Under the pieces are notes generated by a model, which was given only the letters and a program-made list of their open reading frames with translations, was not told the origin of the DNA and ran no database searches. Of a stretch of DNA of 64,000 bases, positions 18,096-25,822 are shown one piece after another. Location: contig JBEKIL010000001.1 in the NCBI GenBank assembly GCA_050011775.1, forward strand, positions 62,001 through 126,000, read 5' to 3'. The translations under genes and the position numbers were made by a program. How positions within the stretch are numbered: position 1 is the first letter of the stretch; the number at the start of each line of letters is the position of its first letter. Source of the stretch: CAVZMI01 sp050011775. Its GTDB lineage: Bacteria; Bacteroidota; Ignavibacteria; UBA10030; CAVZMI01.

Positions 18096-18169
18096 AACCA
18101 AATTCCCATTATTTTTAGCTAATTTTGAATATTCAGGTCCTTCCATGTGAGTTATTATGAGAAATATGA

Positions 18170-18269
18170 CTTATAATGATACATAGTTAAAATGTTATAT
18201 TATAAGGGCTTTTTAATTGTTTATTGATTAATCTATGGAACCAGACCTATAATCGTCTCATATTGGTAC
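18170..18269. promoter_or_regulatory. Pair of activator elements shared by pilin cassette 2 and the divergent kinase gene
   Basis: CTTATAATGATAC at 18170-18182 and CTCATATTGGTAC at 18257-18269 start 87 bases apart, exactly as in cassette 1. The left element is 74 bases from the pilin promoter core and the right one is 71 bases from the kinase promoter core at 18341, so the pair could serve both directions. The left element sits in the conserved block TTATGAGAAATATGACTTA. Confidence 0.6.
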
Positions 18270-18340
18270 ACGACACTTTTCTTCTGTCAATTTACTATCA
18301 AAAAACGGGCAAAATATTCGAACTTTTATAACAGATTGCC

Positions 18341-18355
18341 TGGCATAATCGTTGA
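18341..18355 (+). promoter_or_regulatory. Candidate sigma54 promoter of the histidine kinase gene
   Basis: The plus strand reads TGGCAT-AATCG-TTGA, the same form as the pilin promoters, 30 bases before the ATG and 18 bases before the AAGGAG box. If real, the kinase gene is under the control of its own pathway. Confidence 0.5.
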
Positions 18356-18385
18356 TATATTTATAGATAGAAAAGGAGCGATGTG

Positions 18386-19189
18386 ATGAGAACCGATGAG
18401 AATGAGAAAATAGATAAACAGGCTAAAAGACGACAATTCGACGAGACTCAGAAGCAGATAATACTGAAAGAGCTTGATCATATGAAGGGAAATTTTGTGT
18501 CTCGCATGTCGCATGAATTTCGTACGCCTCTGACATCGATCCTTGGATTTGCCGAGCTTATCGTCGACGATCCGGAGATGTCGGCTCAAACATGCAAGAA
18601 ATTCGCGCGCATCATTCTTAGCGAGGGGGAGCGTCTCTCTGTGTTGATCAATAATCTTCTTGATCTTTCGTTGATTGAAAAAGGGGGATTGCCTACAAGG
18701 ATGACCGAAGAAAATATTGTTCCTATAATTGAAGATGTTATTGTAACTCTGGTACCGCAGGCACGGCCAAAATTATTGACTATTACATCGGACTTTCAAA
18801 GTCGATCCATTCCGGTGTCCATCGATAAAAGCCATTTCCGGGAAATTGTTCACCAGCTGCTTTCCAATGCAATCAAGTTCACTCCTGCCGGCGGTCATAT
18901 ATGGATCGGAACTGAAATCTGCGACGGGCACATCGAAACATGGATCCGCGATACCGGGATCGGCATCTCTCCAACGGATCTTCCATATATATTTCAGAAA
19001 TTCTATAGAGCCCAGCGTTCCGGAGAGGAAATGCCCGGAGCAGGATTAGGACTTGCAATTGTCAAACAACTTGTCGAACTTCAAGGTGGAAGCATCAGTG
19101 TACGGAGCAAAGAGAGTGTCGGATCGACATTTATCCTTCGCTTCCCGAGAAGAGAGACAATCCTGGCTCGCTCTATGGGATCTTTCTAA
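18386..19189 (+). CDS. Soluble histidine kinase without a sensor domain
   Basis: A 267-residue cytoplasmic kinase expected to phosphorylate the neighbouring response regulator. After about 30 charged residues comes the HisKA domain with the phospho-acceptor His in MSHEFRTPLTSILGFAEL (near residue 47), then the ATPase domain with the N box (VHQLLSNAIKF near 155), G1 (IRDTGIGI near 190) and G2 (GAGLGLAIVKQL near 215). No membrane segment, PAS or GAF domain is visible, so the input must come from a partner. ATG at 18386 has an ideal AAGGAG; GTG at 18383 is too close. Divergent from the pilin cluster with shared control elements. Confidence 0.9.
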   Translation: MRTDENEKIDKQAKRRQFDETQKQIILKELDHMKGNFVSRMSHEFRTPLTSILGFAELIVDDPEMSAQTCKKFARIILSEGERLSVLINNLLDLSLIEKGGLPTRMTEENIVPIIEDVIVTLVPQARPKLLTITSDFQSRSIPVSIDKSHFREIVHQLLSNAIKFTPAGGHIWIGTEICDGHIETWIRDTGIGISPTDLPYIFQKFYRAQRSGEEMPGAGLGLAIVKQLVELQGGSISVRSKESVGSTFILRFPRRETILARSMGSF

Positions 19190-19355
19190 CCCTATCGTTC
19201 GTTATTCGATGCGGTGAAGAGGGGGAAGTTACTATTCTTTTTCCTTCTTGTCCGGAGCGAGTAATTCCAGAGAATCGAGAAGTGCGAGTCGAAGGATTTC
19301 TCTCTGTGTGCTCTGATTGCTGATTGGTGCAATCTTTCACCTTAGTGGACACACT

Positions 19356-20735
19356 GTGGCAGAAAAACTCATCTACATCGTTGAAGACGAACCATCGATT
19401 GCCACAATTTTAGAATTCACAGCGACACGGAAATGGGGCTGCCAGGCCCGAGTATTCCCGAATGGTGAATTATGTCTTCAACACCTCGATCCTGTTCCCG
19501 ATCTCATACTCCTCGATGTTATGATGCCCGGAATTGGCGGCGTCGAGACACTGAAAGAAATCAAGCGGCGACACCCTGATATACCTGTGATTATTCTCTC
19601 TGCACAGGGACGTATTGAGGTTGCCCTTGAAACGATTAAGATCGGCGCGGTAGATTATTTCACCAAACCGGTCGATTTTGCCAAACTTGAGATTGCGGTT
19701 CGTAATATCTTCCAGCTTGCCGATCTGACGCTCGAAGTCCAGCAACTCCGAGAAAGTATCGAAAAACGCGTACATTTTGACAATATTATCTCCGGAAGCG
19801 GGGAAATGCAGGAGATTTTCACCTTGATAAACAAGGTGAAAGACAGCGACATGTGTGTACTCGTTCTGGGCGAAAGCGGCACGGGAAAAGAATTGATAGC
19901 ACGCGCAATTCACTATAACGGAAACCGCAAGAGCGGTCCTTTTGTCGTAGTAAATTGTGCATCGATTCCCAGAGATTTACTCGAGAGCGAATTCTTCGGT
20001 CATGAGAAGGGCTCGTTCACGGGTGCATTTCAACGGCGCATTGGAAAATTCGAGCAGGCCAATGGAGGCACGGTTTTTCTTGATGAAATTGGTGATCTTG
20101 ATATCGTGCTCCAGGCCAAAATACTCCGGGTTATTCAATCGAAACAATTCGAGCGAGTAGGCGGGAATGAGACGCTGACGACCGATACACGATTGATATC
20201 GGCAACAAATCGGGATCTCGGTGATATGGTACGGCAAAAACTTTTTCGTGAAGATCTATATTTCCGTCTTGCTATGTTTCCAATTCTTATCCCGCCGTTA
20301 CGGCAACGGCGCTCAGATATTTTGCTGCTGGCAGAACATTTTCTAAAGAGATTCATGGAGGATCATCATAAAACCGGCCTTCGCTTTTCACGAAAAGCAC
20401 TGAAAATTCTCTACGAATATCCATGGCCGGGAAATGTCCGTGAACTCGAACATGCGATCCAGCGCTCCGTTGTCATGGTCGATAGCGATACGATAACAGA
20501 ACGCGAACTGCCGATGTCGATTCAGACGTTTGCTGCACAACCGACATCGACTCAGGCGGCATCCCTTCTTTTCACAGAAGGAAATGCAATCGTGCCGCTC
20601 GATAAGGTAAAAGAGGCAACCATACGTCATGCGCTGAGAATAACCAACGGCAATATTGTGGAAGCAGCGGAAAAACTGAAAATCGGACGAGCAACATTGT
20701 ACCGGTTGATGAAAAAATACAAAATTGCAGAATAA
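19356..20735 (+). CDS. NtrC-family response regulator, sigma54-dependent activator
   Basis: A 459-residue transcription activator. Receiver domain 1-120 with phospho-acceptor Asp in LILLDVMMPG; AAA+ domain about 140-375 with Walker A GESGTGKE, the sigma54-contact loop GSFTGA (a known variant of GAFTGA), Walker B GGTVFLDEIGDL, and the R-finger region FREDLYFRL; Fis-type helix-turn-helix at the end (EAAEKLKIGRATLYRLMKKY). I start at the GTG at 19356, where the receiver strand begins and AGTGGA lies upstream, rather than the TTG at 19317. It follows the kinase gene after 166 bases. It is the obvious candidate to act at the TGGCAY-N5-TTGA promoters of the fibre cluster. Confidence 0.93.
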   Translation: MAEKLIYIVEDEPSIATILEFTATRKWGCQARVFPNGELCLQHLDPVPDLILLDVMMPGIGGVETLKEIKRRHPDIPVIILSAQGRIEVALETIKIGAVDYFTKPVDFAKLEIAVRNIFQLADLTLEVQQLRESIEKRVHFDNIISGSGEMQEIFTLINKVKDSDMCVLVLGESGTGKELIARAIHYNGNRKSGPFVVVNCASIPRDLLESEFFGHEKGSFTGAFQRRIGKFEQANGGTVFLDEIGDLDIVLQAKILRVIQSKQFERVGGNETLTTDTRLISATNRDLGDMVRQKLFREDLYFRLAMFPILIPPLRQRRSDILLLAEHFLKRFMEDHHKTGLRFSRKALKILYEYPWPGNVRELEHAIQRSVVMVDSDTITERELPMSIQTFAAQPTSTQAASLLFTEGNAIVPLDKVKEATIRHALRITNGNIVEAAEKLKIGRATLYRLMKKYKIAE

Positions 20736-20820
20736 GGAATCGAAGCTCCGGATACCTGACATCAAAACACAAAGCGATCCCCTGTAAATCACCTTGTGGG
20801 TTTTTACATCTCTAGAAAAA

Positions 20821-21693
20821 CTACTTGAGCAAATTCATTTTACCGATACCGACGTTTGTCCCCGCCGTTAATTTGTAATAATAAATCCCGCTTGGAAGTC
20901 CATTCCCATTGAAAGTCACAGAATGAAACCCTGGCTCCAACTCGCCATTCACAAGTACTGCAATTTCCTGTCCGATTGTGTTATACACAACCAATTTGGT
21001 CATACTGTGGGATGGAAGTGTAAACTCCACGGTTGTGGACGGATTGAATGGATTCGGGTAATTTTGTTCAAGATAGAAAATAATCGGTTGTGAAGTCGTA
21101 TTTTGTGCTATACCGGTTGTTCCTGAGAAATCCAGATCATCCAGAAGAAAATATGAACCGGCATGCGGTGTTGCATTTAATCCAGTACCTGGCCCAACTA
21201 TCTGAATTTGAATAATACAGGTGTCTGGAGTTTCACCGTTGAAGTAAGTGAACGGAGTAGAAAATTGTGTCCATGACGATACGTTCGTTGAAAGTGCTGC
21301 TGCGGCAAGTGCGACACTAGTTCCCTCTATTCCTCCCTTAAAAAGGGCCACATTAATAGCGAACCGATCACCGCCTGTGGGAAAGAACTGATAGTAACCG
21401 GTAAAAGCGGCTGGTCGCTGAGTATAAGCATATCCTCTAGCGTCCGGGCCTATCTGAAGCACCGGTTGGAGTACGGTTGTGAAAAAAGAAATTACCTCTC
21501 CACGTGCTGAGTAGCTCCCAGAATGTGCGGTGTTTGATGCAGTAACAGTAATTAATTCCCCGGCATTACTGGTGGCCCAGCCGTCGGGATTATTACCTGT
21601 CCAATTTTCAAATCCCGTGTTTGGAATTTGTGCAAGGGCGGTCGAAACACATAGAAACATGAGAGCGGAATAACGAAGTAACAGATTAATCAT
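20821..21693 (-). CDS. Secreted T9SS cargo protein with carbohydrate-binding-like N-terminal domain
   Basis: A 290-residue exported protein of unknown function. Signal peptide 1-21 (STALAQ), then a jelly-roll-like domain opening with IPNTGFENWTGNNPDGWATS, a pattern common in Bacteroidota surface carbohydrate-binding proteins, and an aromatic- and Gly-rich body up to about 195. The last 85 residues are a T9SS type A sorting domain (YPNPFNPSTTVEF, then SGIYYYKL). The gene stands alone, convergent with the response regulator gene. No catalytic motif is visible. Confidence 0.8.
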   Translation of the reverse strand: MINLLLRYSALMFLCVSTALAQIPNTGFENWTGNNPDGWATSNAGELITVTASNTAHSGSYSARGEVISFFTTVLQPVLQIGPDARGYAYTQRPAAFTGYYQFFPTGGDRFAINVALFKGGIEGTSVALAAAALSTNVSSWTQFSTPFTYFNGETPDTCIIQIQIVGPGTGLNATPHAGSYFLLDDLDFSGTTGIAQNTTSQPIIFYLEQNYPNPFNPSTTVEFTLPSHSMTKLVVYNTIGQEIAVLVNGELEPGFHSVTFNGNGLPSGIYYYKLTAGTNVGIGKMNLLK

Positions 21694-21921
21694 GATTAGA
21701 TCTCCCGGAATATTATAAAAAAATAGAGTGAATAACGCGATCTGCGATAATTAATCACCCATCAGGTTGTCTATTAAAATCTTTCTACATGATAGTTGAT
21801 ATATATCAAGTTAAAATATCGATCACATTTATTGTAACAACTGTAACTCTATTATGGTTCAATAGTATTTCTAAGAAACTTTTCTTATATTTTGTGTCAA
21901 TTCTTTTTATTAAGGAGTTAT

Positions 21922-22995
21922 GTGGAACAGATTTCGGATGATACGGTGAAACGGGGTGAAAACCCGCCCTTCGGCGGGGGAAGTCAAACAGCTCAGAACG
22001 ATATTGATCTCATGCCGGTCGGCGGGCAGGCCCGCCTAAGTTCGGAGAACGTCGGCGGGCAGGCCGTCATTGAAGGCGTGATGATGCGTGCGAGGGGAAC
22101 CATCGCGACAGCAATCCGTAGACGCAACGGCGAAATTTTTGTGAAAAAAGAGACTTTCCGCTCCATTACTGAACGCTATTCCTTTCTTAAATTACCGGTT
22201 TTACGTGGTGGGATCGGTTTAATAGAAATGCTCATTATCGGCATAAGAACTCTAAACCTTTCAGCCGATATCATGATACAAGACCTTGAGATGGGAGAGA
22301 ATGGGTATAGCGAGGGAAAAAAATCTTCGTTCTCTCTGGTTATCACTATGATTTTGGCGTTAACTCTTGGAATTGCTGTTTTTTTTGTCGGTCCTTTATA
22401 TATAACGACACATTTCTTCGATATCGAATCGCATGTGGTCTCTTTCAACCTTGTAACGGGAGCAATCCGCATCGCATTTCTCATCGGTTATATGGCACTA
22501 ATCGGAACGTCAAAAGAGCTGCAGCGTGTTTTCCAGTATCATGGTGCAGAACATAAATCGGTTTTTACATATGAGGCAAAGGCAGATCTCACGCCCACCA
22601 TGGCGATGGGATACACGCGGTTTCATCCACGATGCGGGACGAGTTTTCTTCTTATCGTAATGGTTACGGCGATCGCTTTTTTCAGCATTCTGGATGGATT
22701 TTTAGTTACAATGTTCGGCTTTATCTCTCTGCCGGTACGATTACTGACGCATCTTCCTTTGATTCCAATTCTGGCAGGTGTGTCATATGAACTAATTAAG
22801 TTCTCAGCAAAACATGGTAAAACAACCATCGGCCGGATTGTTATCGCCCCGGGGCTGTGGCTCCAGAGAATCACAACGCGCGAACCCGATGAAATGCAGG
22901 TTGAGGTTGCACTTGTGGCTTTGAAGGCTGCAATAGGAATTGAAGAGATGCAACAAAAGGTGGATGAAGTGGCACAAATAGAAACCGAAGTATAA
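21922..22995 (+). CDS. yqhQ: YqhQ-like DUF1385 membrane protein with an in-frame repeat insertion
   Basis: A 357-residue integral membrane protein of the DUF1385 family, biochemical role unsettled. The conserved core starts at VGGQAVIEGVMMR (about residue 45), with several hydrophobic segments (about 140-165, 190-205, 245-290), the metal-type motif HGAEHKSVFTYE near 215 and HPRCGTSFLL near 235. I start at the GTG at 21922 with an AAGGAG box 4 bases upstream. The 45-residue N-terminal extension is odd: it contains a CCCGCC/GGCGGG hairpin and a copy of a dispersed 34-bp repeat that duplicates the VGGQA residues. Confidence 0.85.
   Translation: MEQISDDTVKRGENPPFGGGSQTAQNDIDLMPVGGQARLSSENVGGQAVIEGVMMRARGTIATAIRRRNGEIFVKKETFRSITERYSFLKLPVLRGGIGLIEMLIIGIRTLNLSADIMIQDLEMGENGYSEGKKSSFSLVITMILALTLGIAVFFVGPLYITTHFFDIESHVVSFNLVTGAIRIAFLIGYMALIGTSKELQRVFQYHGAEHKSVFTYEAKADLTPTMAMGYTRFHPRCGTSFLLIVMVTAIAFFSILDGFLVTMFGFISLPVRLLTHLPLIPILAGVSYELIKFSAKHGKTTIGRIVIAPGLWLQRITTREPDEMQVEVALVALKAAIGIEEMQQKVDEVAQIETEV
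22031..22064 (+). repeat. 34-bp dispersed repeat inserted within yqhQ
   Basis: Matches the intergenic copy at 5930-5963 (opposite strand) at 31 of 34 bases. It is flanked on the left by a direct copy of its own end, GTCGGCGGGCAGGC (22018-22031), giving the protein duplication VGGQA-RLSSEN-VGGQA. The reading frame is kept. Confidence 0.7.
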
Positions 22996-23147
22996 AAGGT
23001 TGAGAGATTCCTGATTTATGATTTATGATTTCCGAATTTATTACATAATAATGGCGTGTTATTTTTCCACTCTTCTTCATGACCGCTTAGGATTTGATAT
23101 ATATAAGAACCTGAAACCCGGGAAATAGAGCTGAAGACTTTTCCTTT

Positions 23148-24215
23148 ATGATTGAAAAATTAGAACAAATACAACAGCGTTACGACGAAGTAACCCGTCT
23201 ACTTTCCGATCCGGCCATCGTCGGCGACCAAAAGTTATTCCGCGAACTGGGGAAAGAACTTACCGAGCTCACACCGATTGTTAAAGCTCTCGAGCGGTAC
23301 CGGCGAATACTGAACGATATCAAGGGGAACAAAGAAATCCTGGAAACATCCAACGATCCAGAGCTAACCGATCTGGCCCAGACCGAACTCAGAGAACTTA
23401 AAGTCCGGCAAGAAGCCATTGAAGAAGAACTGAAAGTACTTCTTATTCCTAAAGATCCGAACGACAGTAAGAATACCATCGTTGAAATTCGTGCCGGGAC
23501 GGGAGGCGATGAAGCGGCGCTTTTCGCCGCAGATCTATTTCGAATGTACACACGTTTTGCCGAGCGAAAAAGCTGGAAGGTTGAATTGATCGATGCAAAT
23601 GATACCGGACAGGGAGGATTTAAGGAAGTGGTGTTCGGGGTTACGGGCGAAAATGTTTACGGGATGATGAAGTTCGAAAGCGGCGTTCATCGTGTTCAAC
23701 GCGTTCCAGAGACCGAAGCACAGGGTCGTGTACATACATCGGCTGCTACTGTAGCTGTGCTACCTGAAATCGAAGATGTCGAAATCGATATTAATCCTGC
23801 TGATCTTGAATTCGATACATATCGCTCCGGCGGTAAGGGAGGACAGAATGTGAACAAAGTAGAAACCGCCGTTCGCATTACTCATAAGCCCTCGGGTATT
23901 ATTGTCGCATGTCAGCAGGAACGCTCACAGCTGAAGAACCGCGAGAAAGCGATGAAGATGCTCCGTGTAAAACTGTACGAGATAAAAATCCGGGAACAGG
24001 AATCCGCCGTCTCGGAACAGCGACGCCTCATGGTGAAGAGCGGAGACCGGAGCGATAAGATCCGTACGTATAATTTCCCTCAAAACCGACTCACCGACCA
24101 CCGCATCGGTCTGACTCTCTATAATCTTGCAGAAATCATGGAAGGGAAAATCGAAGAAATTATTGAGCAGCTTCAGATGGCCGATCGTGCAGAAAAATTA
24201 AAAGCAGATAAGTAA
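23148..24215 (+). CDS. prfA: Peptide chain release factor 1
   Basis: Recognises UAA and UAG stop codons and triggers peptide release on the ribosome. 355 residues, normal for RF1. The codon-recognition PxT motif appears as RVPETEAQG near residue 187, which separates it from RF2 (SPF). The catalytic GGQ lies in SGGKGGQNVNK near 230, followed by the typical QQERSQLKNREKAMK helix region. The gene begins at an ATG without an obvious Shine-Dalgarno and stands alone, convergent with tadA. Confidence 0.96.
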   Translation: MIEKLEQIQQRYDEVTRLLSDPAIVGDQKLFRELGKELTELTPIVKALERYRRILNDIKGNKEILETSNDPELTDLAQTELRELKVRQEAIEEELKVLLIPKDPNDSKNTIVEIRAGTGGDEAALFAADLFRMYTRFAERKSWKVELIDANDTGQGGFKEVVFGVTGENVYGMMKFESGVHRVQRVPETEAQGRVHTSAATVAVLPEIEDVEIDINPADLEFDTYRSGGKGGQNVNKVETAVRITHKPSGIIVACQQERSQLKNREKAMKMLRVKLYEIKIREQESAVSEQRRLMVKSGDRSDKIRTYNFPQNRLTDHRIGLTLYNLAEIMEGKIEEIIEQLQMADRAEKLKADK

Positions 24216-24227
24216 CATCTTTACTTT

Positions 24228-24692
24228 CTATTCTTTCCCTGCGTTCCGGCGTAAAGCAAAAAATTCTTTCAATATCCCACCACATCGATCGTCGAGTACC
24301 CCGCCGATAAGATGAATCCGATGATTTAACCGCTGATCCTGAGCGATATTATAGAGCGTACCGCATGCACCTGCTTTCGGATCATAAGCACCGAAAACGA
24401 CAGTCGGAATCCGCGTCAGCACCAGAGCTCCGGTACACATTATACACGGTTCGAGAGTGACATATAGCGTACATTGCTCAAGCCACTTCGAGCTAAGATA
24501 GCCGGAGGCAGCCGTTACGGCGATCATCTCGGCATGAGCCGTCGAATCGTGGAGCGATTCAATCTGATTATACCCTTTCCCGATAATTGTCCCCTGATAT
24601 ACAACCACAGCTCCGACAGGCACTTCATTGGAGTTAAGTGCATTATGTGCCTCTCGCAAGGCAGCTTCCATCCATCGTTCATGCTCAGTCAT
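24228..24692 (-). CDS. tadA: tRNA adenosine(34) deaminase
   Basis: Deaminates A34 of tRNA-Arg(ACG) to inosine. About 154 residues from the ATG at 24692 (MTEHERWMEAALREA); the frame extends to 24734 but the extra 14 residues lack family character. Zinc-deaminase motifs are complete: HAEMIA (zinc His and catalytic Glu, near residue 55) and PCIMC (two zinc Cys, near 84). It faces prfA tail to tail with 12 bases between them. Confidence 0.93.
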   Translation of the reverse strand: MTEHERWMEAALREAHNALNSNEVPVGAVVVYQGTIIGKGYNQIESLHDSTAHAEMIAVTAASGYLSSKWLEQCTLYVTLEPCIMCTGALVLTRIPTVVFGAYDPKAGACGTLYNIAQDQRLNHRIHLIGGVLDDRCGGILKEFFALRRNAGKE

Positions 24693-24940
24693 AATATCTC
24701 TTGTAGGATTAATCGATTTGATGCCTTTATGCATCTAATATGCAGAAAAAAATGATATCCTGTCTACGGAATGACACAGATAGTGTCTACTTCGATAGAC
24801 AGGAAAAAACTATTAAGTGATTTCAGGATCAAAAAACATATAAAAACACGGCTTTTTTTGACAACCGATAAGTTTTATGCATTTGGCACGACTCATGTGT
24901 TAATAATCCGGGGAACGCAGAAGAGGGGATATGTTACTTG

Positions 24941-25014
24941 TACGCCCGGAGGGACTTGAACCCCCAACCCTTGGTTCCGAAGACCAATGCTCTATCCAAT
25001 TGAGCTACGGGCGC
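24941..25014 (-). tRNA. tRNA-Arg (anticodon TCG)
   Basis: 74 bases fold as a full cloverleaf: acceptor GCGCCCG with CGGGCGT (one G-U pair), D stem GCTC/GAGC, anticodon stem TTGGT/ACCAA with loop CTTCGGA, T loop TTCAAGT. Discriminator A follows; CCA is not encoded. Confidence 0.95.
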
Positions 25015-25100
25015 ATACGATGAGAGAAATATCCTTAGAAATACTACGAAAATCAAGTTTACTTAATTCTTTCATTGGTAATATTAAAAAGGGGGACAAA

Positions 25101-25610
25101 ATGAATAACATAGCAGTAACGGTGGTTATGGCTTTCGGAGTCCTCTTATTCAGCGGATGTATGGCTGGATATGAGAGCACCTCCGATCATAACCAACGTC
25201 AGATGACAATTCAGGATATTGTGACGATGACAAAAGAGGGTGTCAGCGACAGTCTGATCATTACACAGATTCGGGCGACACACTCCAGGTTTAAATTGTC
25301 TACTCAGGATATTCTGAACCTTAAGAAGGATAGCGTGGCTGACGGTGTCATCGGGGAAATGATCACCACATCCGATCGTTCCGTGTCCGGCGAATATTAT
25401 CCGCGGGATTATTATTACTTAAACCTCGGATATTTATATGGGGACTGGTGGTGGGATTCGTGGGGAATGCCGTTCTATTATCCGATGTACCATTTCCCTG
25501 TTTTGTACCGGTCATATTATTACGACCAGCCATATATCCATTACGGACATTTTTATCAACCACACAATGTCGGAGGAAGAATGCCCCGACATGGTGGGAA
25601 CCGTAGATAA
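25101..25610 (+). CDS. Lipoprotein with a helical repeat domain and Tyr-rich tail
   Basis: A 169-residue predicted lipoprotein, start at an ATG behind GGGGG. The signal ends in a lipobox (LLFSGC, Cys19). The middle, about 35-95, holds the two-helix repeat seen in many secreted proteins of unknown function (DIVTMTKEGVSDSLIITQI, then DILNLKKDSVADGVIGEMI). The C-terminal third is dense in Tyr, Trp, His and Pro and is probably exposed and disordered. It is single, next to tRNA-Arg, with no functional hint from its neighbours. Confidence 0.75.
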   Translation: MNNIAVTVVMAFGVLLFSGCMAGYESTSDHNQRQMTIQDIVTMTKEGVSDSLIITQIRATHSRFKLSTQDILNLKKDSVADGVIGEMITTSDRSVSGEYYPRDYYYLNLGYLYGDWWWDSWGMPFYYPMYHFPVLYRSYYYDQPYIHYGHFYQPHNVGGRMPRHGGNRR

Positions 25611-25822
25611 AGACCTCTCTGACATAAACGGACTGGCGCCTCATGCCTGAGTATTAGGAGTACGGGACCTCCTCCATAGAGTCTCAACGTATGGGGTGCA
25701 GTCCGATTTATTGACATTCATACAACCCTGACGTACATTTATAGTATTATGTCTATGAATAGCTACGTCGTCGGCACGACGAATCTGTTTTCGTCCGAAT
25801 CCTATCATTAGTTACTATAAGC

